NCBI GenBank assembly: GCA_964440525.1
Contig: CAYTTC010000062.1
Span: 1-20,066 of the forward strand
DNA: 20,066 bases
DNA from: DASWJZ01 sp964440525
Lineage (GTDB): Bacteria > Pseudomonadota > Alphaproteobacteria > Rhizobiales > Afifellaceae
Direction of reading: 5' to 3'
The notes under the pieces: generated by a model
The model's database searches: none
Seen by the model: the letters and a program-made list of their open reading frames with translations, nothing else
Told to the model about the DNA's origin: nothing
Shown: in pieces, positions 1 to 8,042 of the stretch
Position numbering within the stretch: position 1 is the stretch's first letter
Layout of the letters: the number at the start of each line of letters is the position of its first letter
Made by a program: the position numbers and the translations under genes

Positions 1-1079
1 TGCGTATTCTCGTTACAGGCGGCGCCGGATTCATCGGCAGCGCGGTCGTCCGCCGTCTGATCGAGCGGACGGGGCACAGCGTGCTCAATGTCGACAAGCT
101 CACCTACGCAGCCTCACCCATGTCGCTTGCGACGGTTGAAGCGAATCCGCGCTATGATTTTCGTGCCATCGACATATGCGACGAGGCCGCGGTGACCGGC
201 GTATTCCGCGATTTTCAACCCGATGCGGTCATGCACCTGGCCGCCGAGAGTCATGTCGACCGATCGATCGACGGCCCGGACGCTTTCGTGGAGACCAATG
301 TGGTCGGCACTCTCCGCCTCCTCGAAGCGGCACGCGCCCATTGGGGCAATCTCGACGGGGCCGGACGGACACAGTTCCGTTTCCACCACGTGTCGACTGA
401 CGAGGTTTTCGGCGCGCTCAACGCCGGCGATCCGCCCTTCTCGGAGGCGACACCCTATGACCCGCGCTCGCCCTATTCCGCAAGCAAGGCCGCCGCCGAT
501 CATCTGGTGAGGGCCTGGGGCCACACCTACGGTTTGCCGATCCTCGTCACGAACTGCACGAACAATTACGGGCCCTATCATTTTCCCGAGAAGCTCATCC
601 CCTTGACGATCGTCAAGGCGCTGAGGGGCGAAGCCCTGCCTGTCTACGGGAGGGGCGAGAACGTCCGCGATTGGCTCCATGTTGAGGACCACGTGGAGGC
701 GCTGATCGCCGTGGTGGAACGCGGCCGGCCCGGCGAGACCTACTTCATCGGCGGCGGCGCCGAACGCACCAATCTCGATGTCGTTACCCGCATCGCGGAG
801 CTAGTGGACGAGCTGGCGGAACCGCTGCCCTCCGGCCGTCGGCGGACGGATCTTATTGCTTTCGTTCCCGACCGTCCGGGCCACGATTTCCGCTATGCGA
901 TGGACGTCTCGAAAATCGAGGGGGAGCTCGGTTGGCGGCCCTCGCACAGTTTCGAAAGCGGGCTCAGGGAAACGGTCGCCTGGTATCTGGCGAACACATC
1001 GTGGTGGCAGCCGGTCATGAGGCGCTATGTCGGCGCGCGCCTCGGCACTGTCAAGACGCCGGTGCCGGCGGGAGCATGA
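1..1079 (+). CDS. rfbB: dTDP-glucose 4,6-dehydratase, lacking one 5' base
   Basis: This enzyme converts dTDP-glucose to dTDP-4-keto-6-deoxyglucose, the second step of dTDP-L-rhamnose synthesis in the cytoplasm. The window opens with TG followed in frame by codons for RILVTGGAGFIG, so the initiator ATG almost certainly starts one base before the window. The full protein would have 359 residues, normal for RmlB. Visible features are the NAD-binding GGAGFIG near residues 7-13, the catalytic TDE at about 133-135, and the YxxxK pair (YSASK) at about 159-163. These are the hallmarks of extended short-chain dehydrogenases of the RmlB type. rfbD starts 4 bases after the stop and rfbA overlaps rfbD, so the three form one operon. 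rfbC is not seen here and may lie upstream of the window. Identity is firm. Confidence 0.96.
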   Translation, partial: RILVTGGAGFIGSAVVRRLIERTGHSVLNVDKLTYAASPMSLATVEANPRYDFRAIDICDEAAVTGVFRDFQPDAVMHLAAESHVDRSIDGPDAFVETNVVGTLRLLEAARAHWGNLDGAGRTQFRFHHVSTDEVFGALNAGDPPFSEATPYDPRSPYSASKAAADHLVRAWGHTYGLPILVTNCTNNYGPYHFPEKLIPLTIVKALRGEALPVYGRGENVRDWLHVEDHVEALIAVVERGRPGETYFIGGGAERTNLDVVTRIAELVDELAEPLPSGRRRTDLIAFVPDRPGHDFRYAMDVSKIEGELGWRPSHSFESGLRETVAWYLANTSWWQPVMRRYVGARLGTVKTPVPAGA

Positions 1080-1083
1080 CGCG

Positions 1084-1983
1084 ATGCGCGTGCTCGTCTT
1101 CGGGTCGACCGGGCAGGTCGCGCGAGCGCTTGCTCGAGCGCCATGGCCAAAGGACACCACGCTGACCTACCTTGACCGCCAATCGGCCGATCTGTCGCGT
1201 CCCCAAAGGCTAGGTCCGATCGTGCGCGATCACGCAGCGGACGCCGTGATCATCGCCGCGGCCTATACGAATGTCGACGCTGCCGAGAGCGAAGAAGACC
1301 TCGCGATGGCGGTGAACGCCGCTGCCCCGGCGGCGATCGCGCGCGAAGCGGCGACGCTCTCCGTACCTGTCGTGCATTTCTCGACTGACTACGTGTTCGA
1401 CGGCGAGAAAGACGAATGGTATGAGGAAACGGATCCGGTCGGCCCGCTGAATGCCTACGGCCGCTCGAAGCTCGCGGGAGAGCTCGCCGTCCGCGACGCC
1501 AATCCCCGGCACCTCATCCTGCGGACGTCCTGGGTCTACAGCGCCCTGGGGAAAAGCTTCCTGCACTCCATGCTGCGCCAGGCGTCAAGCCGCGAGGTCG
1601 GCATCGTGGTCGATCAACGGGGTTGTCCGACTGCCGCTAACGACATCGCGCAGGCGATCGCCGGCACCCTCCCCTCTCTAGTGAACGCTGATGGGCCGTG
1701 GGGAACCTACCATCTCGCAGGCGGCTCGGAGACGACTTGGCACGGCTTCGCCGAGGCGATCTTTAGAGGACTCGCGGCGCGCGGAATCCCGCGGCCGCGC
1801 AATAGGCCCATCGCCACGGCCGACTACGCGACGCCTGCAAGAAGACCCAAGAACAGCCGCCTGTCGAGCGAGCTATTCGCACGAACCTTCGGAGTGAGGC
1901 TTCCCGGCTATGCCGCCTCCCTCCCCGCAATCCTCGACGAAGCGCTTGGCACAGCGCCTTCGACGGACCGAGTAGCGCCGTGA
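1084..1983 (+). CDS. rfbD: dTDP-4-dehydrorhamnose reductase
   Basis: RfbD reduces dTDP-4-keto-L-rhamnose to dTDP-L-rhamnose using NAD(P)H, the last step of the pathway. I chose the ATG at 1084 because GGGAG lies about 9 bases upstream (1070-1074) and because translation from it begins MRVLVFGSTGQVA, the expected first strand and nucleotide-binding loop of the family. An in-frame GTG/ATG further upstream would add an extra N-terminus lying inside rfbB. The 299-residue protein shows the GSTGQVA loop at 7-13, STDYVFDG at 100-107 and the catalytic YGRSK at 125-129. Its TGA overlaps the GTG start of rfbA by 4 bases, which points to translational coupling. Length and motifs agree with the RmlD family. 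Confidence 0.95.
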   Translation: MRVLVFGSTGQVARALARAPWPKDTTLTYLDRQSADLSRPQRLGPIVRDHAADAVIIAAAYTNVDAAESEEDLAMAVNAAAPAAIAREAATLSVPVVHFSTDYVFDGEKDEWYEETDPVGPLNAYGRSKLAGELAVRDANPRHLILRTSWVYSALGKSFLHSMLRQASSREVGIVVDQRGCPTAANDIAQAIAGTLPSLVNADGPWGTYHLAGGSETTWHGFAEAIFRGLAARGIPRPRNRPIATADYATPARRPKNSRLSSELFARTFGVRLPGYAASLPAILDEALGTAPSTDRVAP

Positions 1984-2855
1984 AGGGAATCGTGCTCGCC
2001 GGCGGGCGAGGAACGCGGCTCTATCCGATGACCCGAGCCGTCAACAAACAGCTCTTGCCGATCTACGACAAGCCCATGATCTACTATCCGATCTCGGTGC
2101 TCATGCTTGCCGGGATCCGCGAGATTCTGCTTATCACGACACCGCGCGACGCTCCGCTCTATCGTGACCTTTTCGGCGACGGTTCGTGGCTCGGCATGCA
2201 TTTCGACTACGCGGTCCAGCCTGAGCCTGACGGCCTCGCCCGCGCCTTCGTGATAGGCCGCAACTTCGTCGGCGGCGACAGCGTCACGCTTGTTCTGGGC
2301 GACAACATTTTCTTCGGTCACACACTTCCGGATCTACTGCGGAAGGCGACGGCAAATCGACGGGGAGCCACGATTTTCGCCTACATCGTGGACGAGCCTC
2401 AGCGCTACGGTGTCGTCACGTTAGATGCGGCGTGGCGTCCCGTGGCGATCGAGGAAAAGCCTCGAGAGCCAAAGAGCAGCTGGGCGGTGACCGGCCTCTA
2501 CGTTTACGACAACCGCGTCTTGGACATCGCCGCTGCGCTGAAACCGTCGCAGCGCGGCGAGATCGAGATCACCGACGTGAACCGAGCCTACCTCGAACGG
2601 GGCGAGCTGGAGGTGGAACGGCTCGGCCGTGGCTTCGCCTGGCTGGACACCGGTACATGCGACAGCCTGCTGGAGGCGGCGGAGTTCGTGCGCACCATCC
2701 AGCATCGGCAGGCGCTCCCAATCGCCTGTCTCGAGGAGATCGCCTTTCATCAAGGCTGGATCGGTCCGGCAGAGCTTGAAGCGCTCGCCACCGAGCTCGG
2801 CGAGACCCGCTACGGCGCCTACCTGCGGGCGTTGGTCGAATCAGCAGACAGATAG
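1980..2855 (+). CDS. rfbA: glucose-1-phosphate thymidylyltransferase
   Basis: RfbA joins dTTP and glucose-1-phosphate to make dTDP-glucose, the first and usually feedback-controlled step of dTDP-rhamnose synthesis. The GTG start at 1980 shares four bases with the rfbD stop (GTGA), and translation begins MKGIVLAGGRGTRLYPMT, the signature of the family. The 291-residue length is typical. Visible motifs are GGRGTRLYPMT at 8-18, the lysine of LPIYDKPM near 31, GDNIFFG at 107-113 with its Mg-binding aspartate, EEKP at 158-161, and WLDTGT at 221-226 with the second metal-binding aspartate. It is the last gene of the rfbBDA run; 74 bases then separate it from a convergent gene. That gap contains a 10-bp palindrome (2857-2866) but no recognisable terminator. 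Confidence 0.96.
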   Translation: MKGIVLAGGRGTRLYPMTRAVNKQLLPIYDKPMIYYPISVLMLAGIREILLITTPRDAPLYRDLFGDGSWLGMHFDYAVQPEPDGLARAFVIGRNFVGGDSVTLVLGDNIFFGHTLPDLLRKATANRRGATIFAYIVDEPQRYGVVTLDAAWRPVAIEEKPREPKSSWAVTGLYVYDNRVLDIAAALKPSQRGEIEITDVNRAYLERGELEVERLGRGFAWLDTGTCDSLLEAAEFVRTIQHRQALPIACLEEIAFHQGWIGPAELEALATELGETRYGAYLRALVESADR

Positions 2856-2929
2856 GCCGGCGCCGGGAAGCGTAGCCGCATTGGTCTCATGCCTGGGCCA
2901 ACAGACCTCCGGTCCACGGCCGTTCGTCT

Positions 2930-5900
2930 TCAGGCGACCTCGACCTGCTCCGGCTTGTCCGCATTCCGCTTGCGAATGCGCGGATCACCCGACTTGACCA
3001 CTCGAAACACGGCGGTCCGCCATTCTGAGCCGACGGGCACGAAGCGCGGATGGTTCGGCATCTCGGTGTCGACGAACCGCTTCACGTCCGGCCAATCGTT
3101 GGCGCCGTAGTCATCGAATATGACGAACCCTCCCAGTCTCACGAACGGAGAATAGTTCTCAAAGTCGCCTTTGACGCCCGCAAAGGAATGATCGCCGTCG
3201 ACAATCAGGAGGTCGTACTCGCGCTTAGCCGCCTCGCCGATCGCGTCCGCGCTGGTGCTCATGCTCTTGATGATGGTGACGTCCTGCTCGGGAACGCCAG
3301 CGATCCGAAGGTTGTCGCGAAATACCTCCTCCGAAACGATTTGGCCGGTAACGATATCCTTTGAGCGGCCGTAATAGCTCTCGAGCGGATCGATAACCGT
3401 CAGATGAACGGCCTTACCCTCACGCCGCAGCGCGTCGACCACCGCAATCGCGCCGATACCAAAGAGCGTTCCGATCTCCAGCACAGACACGGATTTCTGA
3501 CCCACCGCCTGGCCGACCATCGCTCGCAACATGATGTCTTCAATGGTGGTGGCGAGCCTGCCGTGCATGTTGCTTTCGAGAACGCAAATCCGATGCGCCG
3601 CGTAGCCAAGGGTTTTGTTATCGGCCGGAACCGATAGACGTCGGCCCCAGACCGTCTTGAGCAACTCCACCTGCTCGTCAGTCAAAGTCCGATTGAAAGT
3701 CCGATAGCGCCCGAAGTTGTACATCGGCGCGGACGCAAGAAGCGCTTTTCCCGCAGCCTCGGCGCGTACGGCGGTAGCATTTGTCTCTTGGGCAAGCCGA
3801 GAGAGGTCCGCGATCTTATTCGACAGAGCCTTCTCCGTATTCTCAGCCTGGCCGGCAGTGCTGTCGATGCGGCCCCCTAGCTCCGCCACCTGCTTCTGGC
3901 TGCGCGCCAAGGCATCAATCATCGCCTCTCGATGCCGTAGGACGTGACGATCCGCCCTACGGGCAAGCGTCCCTGCATAGCCGATGCCGGTGGCGAGCAA
4001 CCAGCCGAACGCCAACGCCTCCAACAGGATCCAGACGAGCGGGCGATAAGGCGGCGCGCCGGGAAGCACTGCACCGACGACAAGGGCAAGCAAGATAAGG
4101 CCAAATCCGAGCGCTACGGCGGGATGGCGTCGGACGAAATTCGAGCACCACAGCAGATATCCTGTGAGGTTGACAGCCACGAGATCATCCCCGGCCGGCG
4201 CCGCAGCCGGCTTGGCGGCAACGTCTGACAGTGCCGTAGGTCTCCCTTCCTGCGGAGGCGATTTCGCAAGCATATCTTTGGAGTCCTCTAACTGCAGACA
4301 AGCGCGGAACGTCTGCTCCAGCGTTACAATGCCGGGATCAACTCTGAATGCGAGAATGTTGCCCCAAGCTTGCGGCGACAGAAGAGGCGCCGGATACTTC
4401 GATAACCGGCACCAATCGTGACGGATTCCATAGCGCAGGACTGGATGCCACTCGCTGATATACAAAGCATAGCCCAATCCGACAAGAAACTCAGCCATGT
4501 CTCGATAGGTGTAGCCAAGTGCTGAGGTCTTAGAATCCTCGAATTCGCATTCGATGGCGTCGGGCTTGATCAGATCCCAAGGAACGCCCTTCAACACCGG
4601 AAATTCGAAACCTTCGACATCGACTTTCAGAACATCGATGGTGCTGAGACCATTCTCCCGCACAATCTCGGCGACCGTGGTCACATCGACAGAGGCCATC
4701 CTTCGGTGGCTGTCGCGAAAAGCGTGCAGGCCGCTGATCCCGCTACTCTCCGCAGACGTAAAGAACGATAGCCCGGTCGCCGGTCTGTCGGAGACTGCTC
4801 GCGGATCGATGCTCACGTTGGCGCTACGTCCGAAGAGCCCCGTCAGTTTCTCCCGGTTATCCGGATCCGGCTCGAAGCAGAGGATGCGCCAACCGAGTCT
4901 GTTGAAATGCGCTGCGCTTGACCCGCGATGCGCCCCGATATCCAGCAGAACGTGCCGAACGCCCGTCCGATCTCCAAACAGCTTGGCAATAACGGCGACC
5001 TCGTCGACATTGGCGTTCTCCGCCCGCCCGTACTGCAATTGCGCATGCATGGAATCGTCGACCGTAACTCCGTTGGCGGGACCCGCAGGGAAATTCGCCG
5101 AGCGGTCCTCCAATTCAATCTCATCGAAACTTCGAAACGGAACGGCGTCGACCCGGGAGGTCGCACTTCCGTTCCACACCGAAATTCTTCGCGGCGCCAG
5201 GACCTCGGCTACGGCGCGCCAGCAATTGATATGAAGATCGGAAATCGGATTTGGGACAGTATATTTGTCACCCTCTATCTGATAGGTCGGAAAAAAGTAG
5301 TTTGGATTGTGTTCAGGAGTCTTTTTGATCTCAAGAACGTTGTTACCTCTATCCTCGGCGCCGGCTATTTTTTCAACATAGTTGCAGTCGACCCCCATCA
5401 GGATCATCCGTTTGTATCCGAGCATCGCCCCTACAAGGGCGGCGTGGCTGCCGGTCGTGAATGGAGTCGGTGAAAAAAGCCGCGATGTCTCGCGCAGGTG
5501 CTCGAAGCACATGACTCGCGCGTCGTTTCGAATGTTCTGGGGCATTCGTTCCACGAGATCGCGGCGCAGCACGAAAATCTCGATGCCGTTGCGATCCTGT
5601 TCGCGAATAAGGCGCTCGATGGCGTCCTTGTGCGACTCACCAACAACCGCATCGAGGCAAATGTAGTATCGTGGGTACCATCCGATCTGGTCCCAGAAGC
5701 GATAGGCGGCATTCATGCCGATCGCGTCGAAATCGCGAAACCGCGAGAAGTCGAAACCGGCAAGAGAGGGGCCGTTTCCGAGAACGACAAGTGTTCTTCC
5801 CCGCCCGGCACGGCGGGCCGGGGCGGCAGCGTGAGCGCCGCGCTCGGCGGAGGTCGAAGCAGCCGACAGTTGGCTGACCGAAGGCTCTCTCGGTGCGGTT

Positions 5901-5935
5901 GGGTCGGACAATGCACTGCGCTCCCGGCTCAGCAT
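2930..5935 (-). CDS. membrane-anchored GT-like / FkbM methyltransferase / SAM methyltransferase fusion
   Basis: This 1001-residue protein has four recognisable parts. Residues 1-45 are Ala/Ser-rich and probably unstructured. Residues 46-260 form a Rossmann-like domain with VVLGNGPSL at 50-58, TTGSHAALVGAMLGYK at 160-175 and GVD at 181-183. This pattern is shared by DUF115-type proteins and GT42 sialyltransferase-like enzymes; I cannot decide between them. Residues 305-535 are an FkbM-type methyltransferase: LLDIGAHRGSS at 330-340, CFEPDPDN at 353-360 and LKVDVEGFEFPVLKG at 436-450. Two hydrophobic segments at about 604-624 and 632-654 make a membrane hairpin, followed by a polar, probably coiled-coil stretch to about 735. 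Residues 775-980 are a second class I methyltransferase, with VLEIGTLFGIG at 818-828 and LLIVDGDHSF at 909-918. Context suggests surface-glycan modification. The substrate is unknown, and the first 45 residues leave the exact start uncertain. Confidence 0.85.
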   Translation of the reverse strand: MLSRERSALSDPTAPREPSVSQLSAASTSAERGAHAAAPARRAGRGRTLVVLGNGPSLAGFDFSRFRDFDAIGMNAAYRFWDQIGWYPRYYICLDAVVGESHKDAIERLIREQDRNGIEIFVLRRDLVERMPQNIRNDARVMCFEHLRETSRLFSPTPFTTGSHAALVGAMLGYKRMILMGVDCNYVEKIAGAEDRGNNVLEIKKTPEHNPNYFFPTYQIEGDKYTVPNPISDLHINCWRAVAEVLAPRRISVWNGSATSRVDAVPFRSFDEIELEDRSANFPAGPANGVTVDDSMHAQLQYGRAENANVDEVAVIAKLFGDRTGVRHVLLDIGAHRGSSAAHFNRLGWRILCFEPDPDNREKLTGLFGRSANVSIDPRAVSDRPATGLSFFTSAESSGISGLHAFRDSHRRMASVDVTTVAEIVRENGLSTIDVLKVDVEGFEFPVLKGVPWDLIKPDAIECEFEDSKTSALGYTYRDMAEFLVGLGYALYISEWHPVLRYGIRHDWCRLSKYPAPLLSPQAWGNILAFRVDPGIVTLEQTFRACLQLEDSKDMLAKSPPQEGRPTALSDVAAKPAAAPAGDDLVAVNLTGYLLWCSNFVRRHPAVALGFGLILLALVVGAVLPGAPPYRPLVWILLEALAFGWLLATGIGYAGTLARRADRHVLRHREAMIDALARSQKQVAELGGRIDSTAGQAENTEKALSNKIADLSRLAQETNATAVRAEAAGKALLASAPMYNFGRYRTFNRTLTDEQVELLKTVWGRRLSVPADNKTLGYAAHRICVLESNMHGRLATTIEDIMLRAMVGQAVGQKSVSVLEIGTLFGIGAIAVVDALRREGKAVHLTVIDPLESYYGRSKDIVTGQIVSEEVFRDNLRIAGVPEQDVTIIKSMSTSADAIGEAAKREYDLLIVDGDHSFAGVKGDFENYSPFVRLGGFVIFDDYGANDWPDVKRFVDTEMPNHPRFVPVGSEWRTAVFRVVKSGDPRIRKRNADKPEQVEVA

Positions 5936-6047
5936 TGATCCCGCCGCATTCAGGCTGCTTGGCGCGGCGGGCTCTCATGGGACAGCCCTGCATCCGCAGC
6001 GCCGGCCGTCCAATAGCGCGATGCGTCGCCGGTCTCAATGCCGATTT

Positions 6048-6068
6048 GGCGGGGGCGATGCCCCCGCC
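6048..6068. repeat. perfect 9-bp GC-rich hairpin
   Basis: GGCGGGGGC is followed by the three-base loop GAT and its exact complement GCCCCCGCC. The stem is entirely G+C. It sits about 65 bases upstream of the TTG start at 6134. No T-run follows on either strand, so it is not a standard intrinsic terminator. It could be a 5'-leader structure of the + strand transcript or a chance GC-rich palindrome. Confidence 0.7.
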
Positions 6069-6120
6069 ATTCGCCGGCTTGCCTCGCGAACCGGCGTCAT
6101 GGTAACGGCGCGGCTTGTTT

Positions 6121-6126
6121 GGAGGG
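6121..6126 (+). promoter_or_regulatory. Shine-Dalgarno site selecting a TTG start
   Basis: GGAGGG ends seven bases before the TTG at 6134. It is the best ribosome-binding site in the area. It decides the start of the downstream gene, because no ATG or GTG is equally well placed. Confidence 0.7.
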
Positions 6127-6133
6127 TTATCGC

Positions 6134-6475
6134 TTGATCATCCGGCAGGGGTTTTTCGAAGGCCGTATTCTCCCAAGCATGGAGGAGAAATTCTTCGATT
6201 TCGTAGCCGAGCAAATGGTACCTGTTTGGCGCTCCTTTCCCGGTCTGATCGATCTTCGTGTTTCAACGGCCTTTTCGCCCGAGAACGACATCGTCTATCC
6301 CCTGCATACGGCATTCGCCTATCCATCCGACGCCGTGCTTGAGGCGGCACAGGCTTCTCCTCAACGGCAAGAATCGCTCGCGCGCACAAAGCAGCTCCTC
6401 AAAATGTTCGACGGGCGCATTTTTCACGTGGTAACGCGACCGCTCCTCCACGCAGGGCACACAATCGGCTCGTGA
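6134..6475 (+). CDS. small ABM-like (dimeric alpha/beta barrel) protein
   Basis: The 113-residue product begins MIIRQGFFEGRI if read from the TTG at 6134, which follows a strong GGAGGG. The order of elements resembles the antibiotic-biosynthesis-monooxygenase and related dimeric alpha/beta-barrel (ferredoxin-like) proteins: a first strand (residues 2-8), a helix (MEEKFFDFVAEQMVPVW, 16-32), FPGLIDLRVS (35-44), then a strand and a helix from SDAVLEAAQ (65-73). Such proteins include small heme- or cofactor-free oxygenases and also structural or unknown members. No catalytic residue can be assigned. It lies 91 bases upstream of the aldolase gene on the same strand and may belong to that operon. 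The reading frame stays open upstream to about 6038, but that extension is Arg/Pro/Cys-rich and unlike the rest. Family assignment is tentative. Confidence 0.65.
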   Translation: MIIRQGFFEGRILPSMEEKFFDFVAEQMVPVWRSFPGLIDLRVSTAFSPENDIVYPLHTAFAYPSDAVLEAAQASPQRQESLARTKQLLKMFDGRIFHVVTRPLLHAGHTIGS

Positions 6476-6566
6476 CACCGCGCTTGATAATCAGGTTTCT
6501 TGTGTGCTGAATGCGCCGGCAACCCGAAGAGAACCGCAAGAATTGAAGAGTTGGTGGAAGCGCCGA

Positions 6567-7340
6567 ATGTCGTTCAAGGATAGGATTCGGAGAAAAGAGC
6601 TTATAGTCGGTTCGTGGATTCAGCTGGGGTATCCGCAGACGACCGAGATCGTCGCTCGCGCTGGGTTCCAATTCGTAGTGATCGACATGGAGCACACATC
6701 GATCTCATCGAGCGAGCTGCTTTCCTCAATCCAGATTGCGAGCCTTGCGGGCATCGCCGTCCTCGTGCGGGTCGGCGCCAACGATCCGCTCCTGATCAAG
6801 CGCGCGATGGACGCCGGCGCCGACGGAATTATTGTGCCCATGGTGGAGACCCGCGAGCAAGCCGAACGCGCACGCGACGCGATCTACTACCCGCCCAAGG
6901 GCCTGCGCGGCGTGGGGCTTGCGCGAGCACAAGGATTCGGGCTCGACTTTGACGCCTACCGGGACAGGATGGCGGAGGAGACTATCCTCATCGTTCAGAT
7001 CGAGCACCGCCGCGCGGTCGACGCGCTCGAGACGATCCTCGACGTCGACGGCGTCGATGGCTTTCTGGTCGGCCCTTACGACATGTCGGGCTCATTCGGA
7101 AAGCCAGGTAATTTCGCCGATCCGGAGGTTGCTGCAGCGCTTTCCCGTGTCGCCGAAGTGGTGAAGAATCACAGCAAGCCTTCGGGCATTCACGTCGTCT
7201 TTCCCGATCCTGCGCTCCTCTCGCAACGCATCTCGGAAGGCTATCGCTTCATCGCCTACGGCACGGATTTGGTTTTCTTTGCCGAGACTGTGCGGCGCTC
7301 CGTTGCCGAGGCGCCGGGGCTTGGGGTCACCGTCTCTTGA
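6567..7340 (+). CDS. HpcH/HpaI-family class II pyruvate-type aldolase
   Basis: Family members are metal-dependent aldolases that reversibly join pyruvate (or a close relative) to an aldehyde, giving 2-keto-3-deoxy acids. The 257-residue product from ATG 6567 has the conserved active-site set: H43 in VIDMEHTS, R68 in VLVRVGANDP, E146 in VQIEHRRAVD and D172 in GPYDMSGSFG. The last two are the expected metal ligands. Length fits the family (about 250-270). An in-frame GTG at 6504 would add 21 residues with no family counterpart, so I prefer 6567 although its Shine-Dalgarno is weak. The gene begins a tight + strand run with a cytidylyltransferase, a dehydrogenase, a phosphatase and an epimerase. 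That context points to biosynthesis of a sugar acid rather than catabolism of aromatic compounds. The substrate aldehyde is unknown. Confidence 0.88.
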   Translation: MSFKDRIRRKELIVGSWIQLGYPQTTEIVARAGFQFVVIDMEHTSISSSELLSSIQIASLAGIAVLVRVGANDPLLIKRAMDAGADGIIVPMVETREQAERARDAIYYPPKGLRGVGLARAQGFGLDFDAYRDRMAEETILIVQIEHRRAVDALETILDVDGVDGFLVGPYDMSGSFGKPGNFADPEVAAALSRVAEVVKNHSKPSGIHVVFPDPALLSQRISEGYRFIAYGTDLVFFAETVRRSVAEAPGLGVTVS

Positions 7341-7352
7341 GGCGCTTGCTTG

Positions 7353-8042
7353 GTGAAAAAGATGACGGTCACGGCATTCGTTCCCATGAAGGGCCATTCG
7401 GCCCGAGTCCCTAACAAGAACATCCGGCCATTGGCCGGCAAGCCCCTCTTTCACTGGATCACGCTGGCGCTTCTGGCCGCCAGGCGCGTCGACCGCGTCG
7501 TTATCGAGACCGACTCAGACAGGATCGCCGAGGACGCCGCGAGAAGCTTTCCGAGCCTGACGGTATTGCGCCGTCCCCGCGAGCTGTGGGGAGACGATGT
7601 CCCGATGAACAGCATCATCGAATTCCATATGTCGATGGTCGCAAGCGACGTGTATTTCCAGACCCATTCGACGAACCCGCTGCTGCGCGCATCGACCATG
7701 GATCTAGCCATCGAGCGGTTTCTCGCACCCGGCGACCACGACAGCCTTTTCGCCGTCAATGTGTGGCGCACCCGATTCTTCTGGTCGGACGGGCGGCCGG
7801 TGAACCACAATCCCGACGAGCTGTTGCCGACACAGGACCTACCTCCGCTGCTCGAAGAGAATTCCAATATGTACATTTTCACCAAGCAAAGCTTCGCCAA
7901 GCGCAAGCATCGCATCGGAACGAAGCCCCTGATGTTCGAGATGGAGTATTCCGAAGCGATCGACATCGATGAGATGGCGCAATTCAAGCTCGCCGACGCG
8001 TTGATGACGCTCCGGCTCGAGGAGGGGACGGCGGCGGCGTGA
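7353..8042 (+). CDS. NeuA-like acylneuraminate/ulosonate cytidylyltransferase
   Basis: Members of this family transfer CMP from CTP to the anomeric hydroxyl of 2-keto sugar acids such as sialic, legionaminic or Kdo-type acids. The product (229 residues from GTG 7353) shows the N-terminal nucleotide loop KGHSARVPNKN at 13-23 with PLAGKPL at 26-32. Also visible are TDSDRI at 53-58, RRPRELWGDD at 73-82, QTHSTNPLLR at 103-112 (usually QPTSPLR in the family) and the metal-binding DID at 204-206. The start is uncertain among TTG 7350, GTG 7353 and ATG 7362. The stop overlaps the GTG of the next gene by four bases. No neuB or kdsA-type PEP-dependent synthase is present nearby; the aldolase upstream may supply the keto acid instead. 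Family is firm, substrate unknown. Confidence 0.88.
   Translation: MKKMTVTAFVPMKGHSARVPNKNIRPLAGKPLFHWITLALLAARRVDRVVIETDSDRIAEDAARSFPSLTVLRRPRELWGDDVPMNSIIEFHMSMVASDVYFQTHSTNPLLRASTMDLAIERFLAPGDHDSLFAVNVWRTRFFWSDGRPVNHNPDELLPTQDLPPLLEENSNMYIFTKQSFAKRKHRIGTKPLMFEMEYSEAIDIDEMAQFKLADALMTLRLEEGTAAA

Larger units (their letters stand above)
5936..6133. other. divergent intergenic region
   Basis: This 198-bp, GC-rich gap lies between the - strand fusion gene and the + strand ABM-like gene, so it should hold both promoters. I could not identify convincing -35/-10 elements on either strand. It contains one strong hairpin (6048-6068) and the Shine-Dalgarno sequence for the + strand gene. Open frames run through the gap on both strands, but they look like ordinary GC-rich shadow frames. 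Confidence 0.6.

Noticed and set aside
6038..6133. Upstream start for the ABM-like protein
   Set aside because: The extension is Arg/Pro/Cys-rich, covers the GC hairpin and lacks a ribosome-binding site, whereas the TTG at 6134 follows GGAGGG.
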